The notes below the pieces were generated by a model. That model did not search any database. It was not told the origin of the DNA and saw nothing but the letters and a program-made list of their open reading frames with translations. A program made the translations under genes and the position numbers. Below are positions 16,472-26,074 of a stretch of DNA of 64,000 nucleotides, piece after piece. Position 1 is the first letter of the stretch. Each line of letters starts with the position of its first letter. Source of the DNA: Catenovulum agarivorans DS-2 (GTDB lineage: Bacteria > Pseudomonadota > Gammaproteobacteria > Enterobacterales > Alteromonadaceae); contig NZ_ARZY01000025.1 in NCBI RefSeq assembly GCF_000568405.1, forward strand, positions 1 to 64,000, in the 5' to 3' direction.

Positions 16472-16777
16472 ATGGCTAAACAATCAATGAAAGCACGTGA
16501 AGCAAAACGTGCAAAGTTAGTTGCAAAGTATGCTGACAAACGTGCAGCATTAAAAGCGACAATCAGCGACGTAAATGTTTCTGAAGAAGAGCGTTGGGCA
16601 GCAGTTTTAGAATTGCAAGGTCTTCCGCGTGATTCAGCTCGTTCACGTCAGCGTAATCGCTGTAACGTAACTGGTCGTCCGCATGGTTATTTACGTAAAT
16701 TCGGCTTAAGCCGTATCAAATTACGTGAAGCTTGCATGCGTGGTGAAATCCCTGGACTTAGAAAAGCAAGCTGGTAA
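16472..16777 (+). CDS. rpsN: 30S ribosomal protein S14
   Basis: 101-aa S14 of the zinc-free (C-minus) long form; it lacks the CxxC pairs of the zinc-binding type and matches E. coli throughout ([30 protein letters not shown]). The start at 16472 is set by homology ([13 protein letters not shown]); the same frame is open far upstream across rplE, which is coincidental. Confidence 0.98.
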   Translation: MAKQSMKAREAKRAKLVAKYADKRAALKATISDVNVSEEERWAAVLELQGLPRDSARSRQRNRCNVTGRPHGYLRKFGLSRIKLREACMRGEIPGLRKASW

Positions 16778-16803
16778 GCGGCTACAGACTGGAGTAACGA
16801 ATT

Positions 16804-17196
16804 ATGAGCATGCAAGATCCTATCGCGGATATGTTCACCCGCATTCGTAATGGTCAAGCTGCACGTAAAGTGGCTGTGACTATGCCTTCATCAAAACTTA
16901 AAGTGTCTATCGCTGAAGTTTTAAAAGCTGAAGGTTTTATCGAAAATTATGCGGTAACTGGTGACGTGAAGAAAGAACTTGAAGTCACGTTAAAGTATTT
17001 CAATGGCAAAGAAGTAATCGAGTCTATTTCTCGAGTTAGCCGTCCTGGTCTTCGTATTTATAAGAAGGCTAACGAATTACCTAAAGTTATGGGTGGTTTG
17101 GGCGTAGCTATCGTTTCTACTTCTAAAGGCATCATGTCAGATCGTGCAGCGCGTAAAGCGGGCATGGGTGGCGAAGTCATCGGTTACGTAGCGTAA
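16804..17196 (+). CDS. rpsH: 30S ribosomal protein S8
   Basis: 130-aa platform protein. In E. coli S8 is the translational repressor of the spc operon, acting at rplE. Diagnostic segments are [10 protein letters not shown] and [14 protein letters not shown]. Gap of 26 nt after rpsN with GGAG upstream. Confidence 0.98.
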   Translation: MSMQDPIADMFTRIRNGQAARKVAVTMPSSKLKVSIAEVLKAEGFIENYAVTGDVKKELEVTLKYFNGKEVIESISRVSRPGLRIYKKANELPKVMGGLGVAIVSTSKGIMSDRAARKAGMGGEVIGYVA

Positions 17197-17207
17197 GGAG
17201 AAATATT

Positions 17208-17741
17208 ATGTCTCGAGTAGGTAAGTCTCCTATCGCTATCCCTGCAGGCGTTGAAGTAAAGATTGCAGGTCAAGACGTAACAGTTAAGGGTGCTAACGGT
17301 CAATTAAGTTTGAGCGTCAACCCAGCTGTTGAAGTTGTTTTTGAAGAGAATGTTTTACGCACTGTGCCTCGCGAAGGCTTTGACGGTGCACAAGCACAAA
17401 CTGGTACTGCACGTGCTTTGCTTAATAACATCGTAACTGGTGTGAGCAAAGGTTTTGAGCGTAAGTTACAGTTAATCGGTGTTGGTTACCGTGCTGCTGC
17501 AAAAGGTAAAACATTAAACTTAACTCTAGGTTTCTCTCACCCAGTTGATTATGCGGTGCCAGAAGGCATCACAATTGAAACCCCTAGCCAAACTGAAATT
17601 TTGGTTAAAGGTGCTGACAAGCAATTGGTTGGTCAAGTAGCGGCAAACATCCGCGCTTATCGTCCACCAGAGCCTTATAAAGGTAAAGGTGTACGCTACG
17701 CAGATGAAGTTGTTCTACGTAAAGAAGCTAAGAAAAAGTAG
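17208..17741 (+). CDS. rplF: 50S ribosomal protein L6
   Basis: 177-aa L6 near the GTPase-associated centre, with two related alpha/beta domains. The C-terminal [16 protein letters not shown] signature is intact. TAAGGAG precedes the start. Confidence 0.98.
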   Translation: MSRVGKSPIAIPAGVEVKIAGQDVTVKGANGQLSLSVNPAVEVVFEENVLRTVPREGFDGAQAQTGTARALLNNIVTGVSKGFERKLQLIGVGYRAAAKGKTLNLTLGFSHPVDYAVPEGITIETPSQTEILVKGADKQLVGQVAANIRAYRPPEPYKGKGVRYADEVVLRKEAKKK

Positions 17742-17750
17742 GGTAATACG

Positions 17751-18104
17751 ATGGATAAGAAAGCATCTCGTTTACGTCGTGCAACTCGTGCACGCGCAAA
17801 AATTAGAGAATTGGGTGCCAACAGATTGGTCGTTCACCGTACACCACGCCACATCTACGCGCAATTAATCGCGCCAGCTGGTGGTGAGGTATTGGCTTCT
17901 GCTTCTACAGTAGAAAAGACCATTCGCGAAAGCATCAAATATACTGGCAATGTTGAAGCTGCTAAATTAATCGGTAAAACAATTGCAGAACGTGCAATTG
18001 AAAAAGGTGTAACTAAAGTTGCATTTGACCGTAGCGGTTTCCAATATCACGGTCGCATTCAAGCATTAGCTGATGCAGCTCGTGAAGCTGGCTTACAATT
18101 CTAG
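17751..18104 (+). CDS. rplR: 50S ribosomal protein L18
   Basis: 117-aa 5S rRNA-binding protein with the arginine-rich N-terminus ([15 protein letters not shown]) and the [23 protein letters not shown] ending split over the usual fold. It lies 9 nt after rplF. Confidence 0.97.
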   Translation: MDKKASRLRRATRARAKIRELGANRLVVHRTPRHIYAQLIAPAGGEVLASASTVEKTIRESIKYTGNVEAAKLIGKTIAERAIEKGVTKVAFDRSGFQYHGRIQALADAAREAGLQF

Positions 18105-18113
18105 GGGTAAACA

Positions 18114-18620
18114 ATGGCTAATAATGCAGAAGTTAAAAACAACCCAGAGTTGTCTGAAAAACTAATCGCTGTTAACCGCGTTTCTAAAGTGGTTAAAGGT
18201 GGTCGTATCTTCAGCTTCACAGCTTTGACTGTGGTAGGTGATGGTAACGGTCGCGTTGGCTTTGGTTACGGTAAAGCTCGTGAAGTTCCTGCTGCTATTC
18301 AAAAAGCAATGGAACAAGCGCGTCGTAACATGGTTACTGTACAGTTGAAAGGTCAGACGTTACAACACCCAATCAAGGGTCGTCACTCTGGTTCGAAAGT
18401 ATACATGCAGCCAGCATCAGAAGGTACAGGTATCATCGCTGGTGGTGCTATGCGTGCAGTTTTAGAAGTTGCAGGCGTACAAAACGTACTTTCTAAGTGC
18501 TATGGCTCAACCAATCCAATTAACGTAGTTCGCGCTACAATCAACGCTTTGGCTGATATGAAGTCTCCAGCTCAAGTAGCTGCTAAGCGTGGTTTGAGCG
18601 TTGAAGAGATTCTGGGGTAA
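18114..18620 (+). CDS. rpsE: 30S ribosomal protein S5
   Basis: 168-aa S5, involved in decoding fidelity and mRNA unwinding at the entry pore. The double-stranded-RNA-binding-like N-domain ([20 protein letters not shown]) and the loop [16 protein letters not shown] are conserved. Confidence 0.98.
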   Translation: MANNAEVKNNPELSEKLIAVNRVSKVVKGGRIFSFTALTVVGDGNGRVGFGYGKAREVPAAIQKAMEQARRNMVTVQLKGQTLQHPIKGRHSGSKVYMQPASEGTGIIAGGAMRAVLEVAGVQNVLSKCYGSTNPINVVRATINALADMKSPAQVAAKRGLSVEEILG

Positions 18621-18625
18621 ACATC

Positions 18626-18808
18626 ATGGCTGGTAAAACTGTAAAAGTGACTCAAGTCAAAAGTTCTATCGGACGTTTACCTAAGCATAAAGCAACGTTA
18701 CGTGGTTTAGGTTTACGTAAGATTAATCACACTGTTGAATTAGAAGATACTCCTTCAGTTCGCGGCATGATTAATCAGGTATATTATATGGTAAAGGTGG
18801 AGGATTAA
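18626..18808 (+). CDS. rpmD: 50S ribosomal protein L30
   Basis: 60-aa L30, full length for the bacterial form. [20 protein letters not shown] is diagnostic. It is squeezed between rpsE (5 nt) and rplO (3 nt). Confidence 0.97.
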   Translation: MAGKTVKVTQVKSSIGRLPKHKATLRGLGLRKINHTVELEDTPSVRGMINQVYYMVKVED

Positions 18809-18811
18809 TAC

Positions 18812-19246
18812 ATGTATTTAAATACTCTTAGTCCTGCTCCTGGTGCAAAAACCAATAAAAAACGTGTTGGTCGTGGTATCGGTTCTGGTTTAGGTAAAAC
18901 AGGTGGCCGTGGTCACAAAGGTCAGAAGTCACGTTCAGGTGGTTCTGTTAAGCCAGGATTTGAAGGCGGTCAAATGCCAATTCAGCGTCGTTTGCCGAAG
19001 TTTGGTTTCACATCACGCAAATCTTTAGTTTCAGATCAAGTAACTTTGACTGAAATCGCTAAAGTTGAGGGTGATGTAGTAGACTTAGCTTCTTTAAAAG
19101 CGGCTGGTTTGGTGAAGAAGCATATTGAGGCAGTTAAGGTTTTAAAATCTGGTGCTGTAGCTCGCGCTCTAACTGTAAAAGGTTTAGGCGTGACTAAAGG
19201 TGCACGTGAAGCGATTGAAGCTGCCGGTGGTAAAATCGAGGAATAA
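18812..19246 (+). CDS. rplO: 50S ribosomal protein L15
   Basis: 144-aa L15 with the glycine-rich N-terminal extension ([20 protein letters not shown]) that threads into 23S rRNA. Follows rpmD by 3 nt, with GGAGG inside the rpmD end. Confidence 0.98.
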   Translation: MYLNTLSPAPGAKTNKKRVGRGIGSGLGKTGGRGHKGQKSRSGGSVKPGFEGGQMPIQRRLPKFGFTSRKSLVSDQVTLTEIAKVEGDVVDLASLKAAGLVKKHIEAVKVLKSGAVARALTVKGLGVTKGAREAIEAAGGKIEE

Positions 19247-19253
19247 TTGATCC

Positions 19254-20582
19254 ATGGCTAAACCAGGACTGGAATTTAACAGCACGCAAGGCGGACTTTC
19301 GGAATTAAAACGTCGCTTATGGTTCTTATTTGGAGCTTTAGTGATTTTCCGAGCTGGTTCATATGTACCTATCCCAGGTATTGACCCAACCGTACTTGCA
19401 CAGTTGTTCGAGCAACAAAAAGACACCGTGTTAGCAATGTTTAACATGTTCTCAGGTGGTGCACTTGAGCGCGCGTCAGTGTTAGCATTGGGTATTATGC
19501 CGTACATTACTGCATCTATTATTATGCAGCTGATGACCCATATTCACCCTACTTTTCAAGAGTTGAAAAAGGAAGGCGAGGCAGGTCGCAAAAAAATCAG
19601 TCAGTACACTCGATACGGAACGCTGTTGTTAGCGATTGCCCAGTCCACCACAATAGCCAATAGCCTGCCGAACATGGTTCCAGGCTTAGTGATTGATCCT
19701 GGCTTTACTTTTTACTTCACAGCTGTTGTGAGTTTGGTTACCGGTACCATGTTCTTAATGTGGTTGGGTGAGCAAATTACTGAACGCGGTATAGGCAATG
19801 GTATCTCTATGATTATCTTTGCTGGTATCGTTGCCGGTCTTCCAACAGCTATCGGCCAGACTGCTGAACAGGCACGTCAGGGCGAGTTACCTCTGATTCT
19901 ATTGTTAATCATAGGTATTATTGTTTGTGCGGTAACTTATTTTGTTGTGTTTGTTGAGCGTGGTCAGCGTCGTATCGTTGTAAACTATGCAAAACAGCAA
20001 CGTGGTCGTAAAGTTTTTGCGGCTCAAAGTACCCATTTACCACTAAAAGTAAATATGGCGGGTGTAATTCCACCAATTTTTGCTTCTAGTATTATGTTGT
20101 TTCCAGGTACAATAGCGACTTGGTTTGGCCAAAGTGACAGTGCATTTGCAGAAGCAATTGCTCAAATAGCCATAGTGCTATCACCAGGACAACCTTTGTA
20201 TATGATGTTGTACGCTGCTGCGATTATATTCTTCTGCTTCTTTTATACAGCATTGGTATTTAATCCAAGAGAAACTGCAGACAACTTGAAAAAGTCTGGT
20301 GCATTCATTCCGGGTATTCGCCCAGGTGAACAAACATCACGATATATTGATAAAGTTATGACCCGCTTAACGTTAGCTGGCGCACTTTACATCACCTTCG
20401 TATGTTTAGTTCCAGAGTTTATGATGGTATTTTGGAATGTTCAGTTCTATTTTGGCGGAACATCCTTATTAATCATAGTTGTTGTAATAATGGACTTTAT
20501 GGCACAAGTGCAAACACACCTGATGTCTAGTCAGTACGAATCTGTGCTGAAGAAGGCTAACTTAAAGGGTTATGGCCGATAG
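19254..20582 (+). CDS. secY: Preprotein translocase subunit SecY
   Basis: 442-aa channel subunit of the inner-membrane SecYEG translocon. Ten hydrophobic segments can be traced, from [19 protein letters not shown] to the last near residues 395-415. The cytoplasmic loop arginines used by SecA and ribosomes are in the [18 protein letters not shown] segment. Gene order rplO-secY-rpmJ is the standard one. Confidence 0.98.
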   Translation: MAKPGLEFNSTQGGLSELKRRLWFLFGALVIFRAGSYVPIPGIDPTVLAQLFEQQKDTVLAMFNMFSGGALERASVLALGIMPYITASIIMQLMTHIHPTFQELKKEGEAGRKKISQYTRYGTLLLAIAQSTTIANSLPNMVPGLVIDPGFTFYFTAVVSLVTGTMFLMWLGEQITERGIGNGISMIIFAGIVAGLPTAIGQTAEQARQGELPLILLLIIGIIVCAVTYFVVFVERGQRRIVVNYAKQQRGRKVFAAQSTHLPLKVNMAGVIPPIFASSIMLFPGTIATWFGQSDSAFAEAIAQIAIVLSPGQPLYMMLYAAAIIFFCFFYTALVFNPRETADNLKKSGAFIPGIRPGEQTSRYIDKVMTRLTLAGALYITFVCLVPEFMMVFWNVQFYFGGTSLLIIVVVIMDFMAQVQTHLMSSQYESVLKKANLKGYGR

Positions 20583-20608
20583 GCCAAACCCATTAACGGA
20601 GTTGGAAA

Positions 20609-20725
20609 ATGAAAGTTCGTGCATCTGTTAAAACCATTTGTCGTAACTGTAAAGTTATCAAAAGACATGGGGTTGTTCGTGTGATTTGTTCATCAGATCC
20701 TAAGCACAAACAACGTCAAGGTTAA
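20609..20725 (+). CDS. rpmJ: 50S ribosomal protein L36
   Basis: A 38-aa protein starting [15 protein letters not shown]. Cys11, Cys14, Cys27 and His33 form the zinc ribbon of the C-plus type L36. GGAG stands 6-8 nt upstream and it closes the spc operon. It is small and easily missed by gene finders; length and sequence match E. coli RpmJ closely. Confidence 0.97.
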   Translation: MKVRASVKTICRNCKVIKRHGVVRVICSSDPKHKQRQG

Positions 20726-20726
20726 A

Positions 20727-20750
20727 AAATCGGACGAAATTCGTCTTTTT
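20727..20750 (+). terminator. Terminator-like hairpin after rpmJ
   Basis: A-run, GACG (20733-20736), AAATT loop, CGTC (20742-20745), then TTTTT. The stem is short (4 strong pairs extended by A-T pairs), so termination is probably partial, as expected between spc and alpha operons. Confidence 0.5.
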
Positions 20751-20751
20751 A

Positions 20752-20840
20752 TTTGAAATCTAGTCTCGGCTTGAGTATCCTTACGGGCTTTTCGGCTGAG
20801 GCTAATAAAATTAGGAGTGCGTTAAATGGCCCGTATAGCT
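20752..20840 (+). promoter_or_regulatory. Alpha operon leader (S4-binding pseudoknot element)
   Basis: The segment TTGAGTATCC (20771-20780), ACGGGCTTTTC (20783-20793) and AGGAGTGC (20813-20820) before the rpsM start closely matches the E. coli alpha-operon leader. There S4 stabilises a pseudoknot that traps the 30S subunit and represses the operon. Preservation of these blocks supports the same S4 feedback here; the rest of the leader differs. Confidence 0.8.
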
Positions 20841-21182
20841 GGCATTAACATTCCTCTACACAAGCACACGGTAATTGGTTTAACATCAATTTACGGTGTT
20901 GGTAAAACCCGTGCAAAAGCAATTTGTGCTGCATCTGGTATTGCTGAGAACACTAAGATTAAAGACTTAGATGAAGCTCAGTTAGACCTGCTTCGTGAAG
21001 AGGTAGCAAAGTTCACCGTTGAGGGTGATTTGCGTCGTGAAGTTTCAATGAATATCAAGCGCTTGATGGACTTAGGTTGTTTCCGTGGTCTACGTCATCG
21101 TCGTAGCTTGCCTGTTCGCGGTCAAAGAACGAAGACTAACGCTCGTACGCGTAAAGGTCCTCGTAAACCTATTAAGAAATAA
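20826..21182 (+). CDS. rpsM: 30S ribosomal protein S13
   Basis: 118-aa head protein that contacts the P-site tRNA and forms bridge B1. [10 protein letters not shown] start and the basic C-tail ([18 protein letters not shown]) are typical. First gene of the alpha operon, behind the S4-responsive leader. Confidence 0.98.
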   Translation: MARIAGINIPLHKHTVIGLTSIYGVGKTRAKAICAASGIAENTKIKDLDEAQLDLLREEVAKFTVEGDLRREVSMNIKRLMDLGCFRGLRHRRSLPVRGQRTKTNARTRKGPRKPIKK

Positions 21183-21198
21183 GTAGGAGAAGTGAATA

Positions 21199-21591
21199 AT
21201 GGCTAAAGCTCCAGCACGTAGCACGCGTAAGCGCGCAAAACGTCAAGTTGCAGACGGTATGGCTCATATCCATGCGTCTTTCAACAATACAATCGTAACT
21301 ATTACTGATCGCCAAGGTAACGCTTTATCTTGGGCTACTTCAGGTGGTTCAGGTTTCCGTGGTTCACGTAAATCTACTCCATTTGCTGCACAGGTTGCTG
21401 CTGAAAGAGCAGGTGTTGCTGCTCAAGAGTATGGTTTAAAGAATTTGGAAGTATTTGTAAATGGTCCAGGTCCAGGCCGTGAGTCTGCGATCCGTGCATT
21501 AAATGCAACTGGATACAAAATTACAAATATTACTGACGTAACGCCGATTCCTCATAACGGCTGTCGTCCACCTAAGAAACGTCGCGTTTAA
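21199..21591 (+). CDS. rpsK: 30S ribosomal protein S11
   Basis: 130-aa platform protein at the mRNA exit channel. [19 protein letters not shown] and the C-terminal [15 protein letters not shown] are conserved. Gap of 16 nt after rpsM. Confidence 0.98.
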   Translation: MAKAPARSTRKRAKRQVADGMAHIHASFNNTIVTITDRQGNALSWATSGGSGFRGSRKSTPFAAQVAAERAGVAAQEYGLKNLEVFVNGPGPGRESAIRALNATGYKITNITDVTPIPHNGCRPPKKRRV

Positions 21592-21620
21592 TTGTGTTCC
21601 TCTGATAACGGAGAAGAAAG

Positions 21621-22241
21621 ATGGCAAGATATATAGGGCCAAAACTGAAGCTCAGTCGTCGTGAAGGAACAGACTTGTTCTTAAAAAGCGGCGTTCGAGC
21701 AATCGATTCAAAATGTAATATCGAAACAGCACCTGGTCAACATGGTGCACGTCGTGGTCGTTTATCTGACTACGGTTTACAGTTACGTGAAAAGCAAAAA
21801 GTACGTCGTATCTACGGTGTATTAGAAAAGCAATTCCGTAACTATTATAAAGAAGCTGCACGTTTAAAAGGTAACACAGGTGAAAACTTGTTAGCCCTAT
21901 TAGAAAAACGTCTAGATAACGTTGTTTATCGTATGGGTTATGCTTCAACTCGTGCAGAAGCTCGTCAATTGGTTAGTCACAAAGCAATTACTGTTAACGG
22001 CCAAGTTGTTAACATTCCGTCTTTTTCTGTTAAACCAGAAGACGTGGTTGCAGTTCGTGAGAAAGCTAAGAAACAAGCACGTATTCAATCTGCATTAGAG
22101 TTGGCTGGTCAACGTGAAAAGCCAACTTGGTTAGAAGTGGATGCAGAGAAGAAAGAAGGTGTCTTCAAGCGTTTACCTGAGCGTAGCGACTTGTCAGCAG
22201 ACATCAACGAACAGCTAATTGTTGAACTTTACTCTAAGTAA
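21621..22241 (+). CDS. rpsD: 30S ribosomal protein S4
   Basis: 206-aa primary 16S-binding protein and predicted repressor of this operon through the leader before rpsM. It is the zinc-free form: no N-terminal CxxC cluster. The S4 RNA-binding domain is at about residues 95-155 ([20 protein letters not shown]). Confidence 0.98.
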   Translation: MARYIGPKLKLSRREGTDLFLKSGVRAIDSKCNIETAPGQHGARRGRLSDYGLQLREKQKVRRIYGVLEKQFRNYYKEAARLKGNTGENLLALLEKRLDNVVYRMGYASTRAEARQLVSHKAITVNGQVVNIPSFSVKPEDVVAVREKAKKQARIQSALELAGQREKPTWLEVDAEKKEGVFKRLPERSDLSADINEQLIVELYSK

Positions 22242-22265
22242 AGTTAATAAAATAGAGAGGAAACG

Positions 22266-23255
22266 ATGCAGGGTTCTGTTACTGAGTTCCTTAAACCGAG
22301 ATTGGTAGATATCGAGAGTCTTGGTCCTTTTCGTGCAAAAGTGACCTTGGAGCCGATGGAACGCGGTTTTGGTCATACATTGGGAAATGCGTTAAGACGT
22401 ATATTATTGTCTTCAATGCCTGGTGCTGCGGTTACCGAAGTGGAAATCGACGGTGTATTACACGAATACAGTACCAAAGAAGGTGTGATAGAAGACGTAA
22501 TTGAAATATTGCTTAATTTAAAAGGTTTAGCCGTCCGAATCGAAGAGAAAGACGAAGCGACACTTACTTTAAGTAAAAAAGGTGCGGGCCCTGTTACTGC
22601 AGCTGATATCACTCACGATGGTGATGTGGAGATCAAAAACCCGGATCATGTCATTTGTAACTTAACTGGTGACGCAGAATTAAACATGCGCATCAAAGTT
22701 CAGAAAGGACGTGGCTATGTTCCGGCTTCTGCTCGTCGTTCCTCTGAAGAAGATGATCGTCCAATTGGCCGTTTGTTGGTTGATGCGTCGTTCAGCCCAG
22801 TAGAGCGTATCGCTTATGCGGTAGAGTCTGCACGTGTTGAACAGCGTACTGACCTTGACAAGTTGGTCATTGATATGGAGACGAATGGTACGATTGAGCC
22901 TGAAGAAGCAATTCGCAGGGCTGCAACCATCTTAGCTGAGCAGCTAGATGCGTTCGTAGAATTACGTGATGTATCTGAGCCTGAGCGCAAAGAAGAAAAA
23001 CCTGAATTCGATCCAATTCTGTTAAGACCAGTTGACGATCTTGAATTAACTGTACGTTCTGCTAACTGCTTAAAAGCAGAGCAGATCCAATACATTGGTG
23101 ATCTTGTTCAGCGTACTGAGGTTGAGTTGTTAAAAACTCCTAACCTTGGTAAGAAGTCGCTTACTGAAATTAAAGACGTTTTGGCCTCTCGTGGCTTGTC
23201 TTTAGGTATGCGTCTTGAAAACTGGCCTCCAGCCAGTATCGCTGAAAAAGACTAA
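22266..23255 (+). CDS. rpoA: RNA polymerase subunit alpha
   Basis: 329-aa alpha subunit. The N-terminal dimerisation domain includes [20 protein letters not shown]. An acidic linker (around residues 235-250) joins the C-terminal domain, whose DNA/activator-contact helix is [18 protein letters not shown]. Standard position between rpsD and rplQ. Confidence 0.98.
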   Translation: MQGSVTEFLKPRLVDIESLGPFRAKVTLEPMERGFGHTLGNALRRILLSSMPGAAVTEVEIDGVLHEYSTKEGVIEDVIEILLNLKGLAVRIEEKDEATLTLSKKGAGPVTAADITHDGDVEIKNPDHVICNLTGDAELNMRIKVQKGRGYVPASARRSSEEDDRPIGRLLVDASFSPVERIAYAVESARVEQRTDLDKLVIDMETNGTIEPEEAIRRAATILAEQLDAFVELRDVSEPERKEEKPEFDPILLRPVDDLELTVRSANCLKAEQIQYIGDLVQRTEVELLKTPNLGKKSLTEIKDVLASRGLSLGMRLENWPPASIAEKD

Positions 23256-23292
23256 CCCTGTTCTACATAGTTATTGGTAGAAGGATAGCATT

Positions 23293-23691
23293 ATGCGTCA
23301 TCGTAAAAGTGGCCGTCAGCTCAACCGAAACAGCAGTCATCGCAGTGCAATGTTTAGCAACATGGCGGGCTCTTTAGTTCGTCACGAAGTAATTAAAACA
23401 ACATTGCCAAAAGCGAAAGAATTGCGTCGTGTAATTGAGCCGCTAATTACTTTAGCAAAAAAAGACAGTGTAGCGAATCGTCGTTTAGCTTTCGCACGAA
23501 CTCGTGATAAAGAAGTTGTTGGTAAATTGTTTAGCGAAATTGGTCCTCGTTACCAAGAGCGCCCAGGTGGATACACTCGCATTTTAAAATGTGGTTTCCG
23601 CGCTGGTGACAACGCACCTATGGCTTACATCGAGTTAGTAGACCGCCCAGCGGTTGAAGAAGCTGAAGAAGCTACAGAAGCAGCTGAATAA
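23293..23691 (+). CDS. rplQ: 50S ribosomal protein L17
   Basis: 132-aa L17, [17 protein letters not shown] start, with an acidic C-terminal tail rich in glutamate and alanine as in many gammaproteobacteria. Last gene of the alpha operon; a strong terminator follows. Confidence 0.98.
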   Translation: MRHRKSGRQLNRNSSHRSAMFSNMAGSLVRHEVIKTTLPKAKELRRVIEPLITLAKKDSVANRRLAFARTRDKEVVGKLFSEIGPRYQERPGGYTRILKCGFRAGDNAPMAYIELVDRPAVEEAEEATEAAE

Positions 23692-23714
23692 GATATTATA
23701 TCCAGATGCAACAC

Positions 23715-23739
23715 AAAAGGGCGCTTAGGCGCCCTTTTT
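23715..23739 (+). terminator. Terminator of the alpha operon
   Basis: AAAAGGGCGC (23715-23724), TTAG loop, GCGCCCTTTTT (23729-23739). Because the stem is flanked by A-run and T-run, it can also serve the convergent yqjG-like gene, which ends at 23773. Confidence 0.92.
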
Positions 23740-23772
23740 GTATTTTCAATCCAACTATTTCTAATAGTTTAC

Positions 23773-24759
23773 TTAATTACCCTGAACTACTGTACGGTCG
23801 TGTTCGCGGGTATAGTCAATCTCCGGCCCGGCTGGCACAATTTGTGTTGGATTAATCTGCCTGTGGCTAAAATAATAATGGCGTTTAATATGGTTAAAGT
23901 TAACCGTCTCAGCGATACCCGGATGCTGATATAAGGCTCGAATATAGTTCGAAATGTTTGGGTACAGCTCTAACGGCTTTTTATTACATTTAAAGTGGCC
24001 GAAGTAAACACTGTCGAAACGAATGAGCGTGGTAAATAAACGCCAGTCAGCCTCAGTTAAATTATCGCCAACTAAATAGGCTTGTCGTGCTAGTAGCGCT
24101 TCAACCTCGTCCAATGCATTAAACAGGTTGTTATAAGCTTGCTCATATGCCACCTGGGTGGTTGCAAAACCAGCTTTATATACACCGTTATTGATGTTGT
24201 GATAAACCAAATCATTGATCTGGTTTATTTGTTTACTTAGCTCAGCTGGATAGTAGTCATTAGTATTTCCTGTTAAGTGGTTAAAAGCACTGTTGAACAT
24301 GCGAATAATTTCTGACGATTCGTTACTGACAATACACTGTTGTTTTTTGTCCCATAACACTGGTACTGTGACTCGGCCTGTGTAATTAGGATCATGACGT
24401 GTATATATTTGGTGCATATATTCTGAATTAAACAAATGATCACCACTACTCATGGCTGCTTGATCAAATGACCAGCCGTTGTCGAGCATGTCAGGGCTAA
24501 CAACAGAAATTGAGATGTGGTTTTCTAGCTGCTTTAGTTTCCTGAAAATTAACGTTCTATGCGCCCAAGGACAGGCTAATGACACATAGAGGTGGTATCG
24601 ATTCGATTCAGCCTTAAAGCCAGATTTGCCTGTGGGACCGGCTGAACCATCAGCCGTTACCCAATTGCGTAACGGCGCCTCCTCTCGTTTAAATTTACCT
24701 TGATTGCTTTTGGTGTCATACCATTTGTTATGCCAGACACCATCCACCAACAAACCCAT
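23773..24759 (-). CDS. yqjG: Glutathionyl-hydroquinone reductase
   Basis: 328-aa xi-class glutathione transferase that reduces glutathionyl-hydroquinones to hydroquinones. The catalytic Cys63 is in the family motif ACPWAHRT, and the C-terminal helical GST domain contains LTEADWRLFTTLIRFD, typical of YqjG/ECM4 proteins. It is the last gene of a three-gene operon behind a pirin (17-nt gap) and a DoxX protein. In E. coli yqjG is paired with the DoxX-family yqjF, which supports the assignment. Confidence 0.92.
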   Translation of the reverse strand: MGLLVDGVWHNKWYDTKSNQGKFKREEAPLRNWVTADGSAGPTGKSGFKAESNRYHLYVSLACPWAHRTLIFRKLKQLENHISISVVSPDMLDNGWSFDQAAMSSGDHLFNSEYMHQIYTRHDPNYTGRVTVPVLWDKKQQCIVSNESSEIIRMFNSAFNHLTGNTNDYYPAELSKQINQINDLVYHNINNGVYKAGFATTQVAYEQAYNNLFNALDEVEALLARQAYLVGDNLTEADWRLFTTLIRFDSVYFGHFKCNKKPLELYPNISNYIRALYQHPGIAETVNFNHIKRHYYFSHRQINPTQIVPAGPEIDYTREHDRTVVQGN

Positions 24760-24776
24760 ACTGTCCTCCTCGTCTA

Positions 24777-25472
24777 TTATGGCAACTCAAAAATTAACGC
24801 AGTTGCATTAGCATTGTGGTGGTTGGTGAAGTCTAATTTACTTTCACCAGTTACCTTGCCACCGTCACCTTGACTTAAGGTTATACCCGCTAAACCAAGT
24901 TTTCCGTTCACTATATGTACATAAATTTTTCTAGCTAAAGTCGATTGAAACTGAAAGTTTTGGTCTGGCTGTAGTATTAATTGATGTAATTTAGCATCTT
25001 GTTTAATCTTTAAACTCCCATCTTGCCCATCGGGCGTCACAATGGTGGTTAAACCAAGTTGCTGGCCAAAATCTTTTTGCTGATAATCTGGCTCCCCACC
25101 AAAAGTATTCGGCTCAATCCAAATTTGTAAAAAGCGCAAATCTTCGGTAGCAGACGCATTGTATTCGCTATGCAAAATACCTTTACCCGCAGACATAAGT
25201 TGAAATTCACCCGCAGGTAAAGTTTGCACATTGCCAGCACTGTCTTTGTGTTGAATGCTGCCTTGTAAAACATAACTGATGATTTCCATATCTTTATGAC
25301 CATGTGTGTCAAAACCTGCCGCGGGCTTAACCACGTCATCATTAATAACTCTAAGTGCTGAAAAGCCCATATGCTTTGGGTCGTAATAGTGGCCAAATGA
25401 AAAAGTATGGCGGCTATCTAACCAACCAAATGACGCTTTGCCGCGCTCGCTAGACTTACGAACTGAAATCAT
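24777..25472 (-). CDS. yhhW: Pirin-family protein (YhhW-like quercetinase)
   Basis: 231-aa bicupin of the pirin family; sequence is closest to E. coli YhhW (GFSALRVINDDVV, HKDMEI). Metal ligands are visible as His57, His59, His101 and Glu103 (GFDTHGHKDME, ILHSEYN). YhhW cleaves quercetin in vitro; the physiological substrate is not established. Its place between doxX and yqjG-like genes suggests a role in detoxifying quinone or phenolic compounds. Cytoplasmic, no signal peptide. Confidence 0.9.
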   Translation of the reverse strand: MISVRKSSERGKASFGWLDSRHTFSFGHYYDPKHMGFSALRVINDDVVKPAAGFDTHGHKDMEIISYVLQGSIQHKDSAGNVQTLPAGEFQLMSAGKGILHSEYNASATEDLRFLQIWIEPNTFGGEPDYQQKDFGQQLGLTTIVTPDGQDGSLKIKQDAKLHQLILQPDQNFQFQSTLARKIYVHIVNGKLGLAGITLSQGDGGKVTGESKLDFTNHHNANATALIFELP

Positions 25473-25500
25473 AATCGTTTCTCCTAAATCAAGCTGGCGA

Positions 25501-25944
25501 TTAAGCCAGCTTTTTCGCTAAAATTTGGTCAACTGCAGCTTTACCTGAGCCTGAAAGTACTAACGAAACACTTGCAGCTAATAACGCTAACCCAAACTCA
25601 TAACCATTGTTGGCCATAAACAAGCCGTTGGCAAAGTGCACTGAAAATATTGCAATAACCATAGTAAAGGCGAGAGCAGCGGCCGCAGGACGAGTTAACA
25701 ATCCCAGTAAAATAAATAAACCACCAAAAAACTCAGCACTACCTGCCAATAACGCCATTAAAAAGCCAGGTGCTAAACCAATAGATTCCATCCAACCGCC
25801 TGTGCCATCTAGACCATAACCGCCAAACCAGCCAAATAATTTTTGAGCGCCATGAGCGATAAAAATAATACCGACTGGTACACGTAGAGCTAAAGTTGAA
25901 TAACCTGCAGTAGATGTTGATAATTTTTGAATTAAAGCTTTCAT
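25501..25944 (-). CDS. yqjF: DoxX-family membrane protein (YqjF-like)
   Basis: 147-aa inner-membrane protein with about four hydrophobic helices and the family motif GIIFIAHGAQKLFGWFGGYG. I place the start at the ATG at 25944, behind AAGAGG; the frame is open 25 more codons upstream but without a ribosome-binding site. First gene of the doxX-pirin-yqjG operon, 28 nt before the pirin gene. E. coli yqjF is induced by nitroaromatic breakdown products through YhaJ, and a YhaJ-like gene is divergent here. Confidence 0.85.
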   Translation of the reverse strand: MKALIQKLSTSTAGYSTLALRVPVGIIFIAHGAQKLFGWFGGYGLDGTGGWMESIGLAPGFLMALLAGSAEFFGGLFILLGLLTRPAAAALAFTMVIAIFSVHFANGLFMANNGYEFGLALLAASVSLVLSGSGKAAVDQILAKKLA

Positions 25945-26048
25945 TGTTATATACCTCTTAATATTAACTTTAAAGTGACAATCACTCGTTGAAATTAAGT
26001 ATAGGTATGCTAACTTCAATAGAAAATCGGAACATTTTGAAGGGTTAG

Positions 26049-26063
26049 TTCAAATATTTTGAA
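26049..26063. promoter_or_regulatory. Palindromic LysR-type operator candidate
   Basis: TTCAAATATTTTGAA is a perfect dyad (TTCAAA-TAT-TTTGAA) 11 bp before the LysR gene, and an additional TTTTGAA/TTCAAA pair overlaps it just upstream (about 26034-26056). The location in the divergent doxX/LysR intergenic region fits autoregulation plus control of the operon. Confidence 0.55.
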
Positions 26064-26074
26064 TAAATGAAGAT

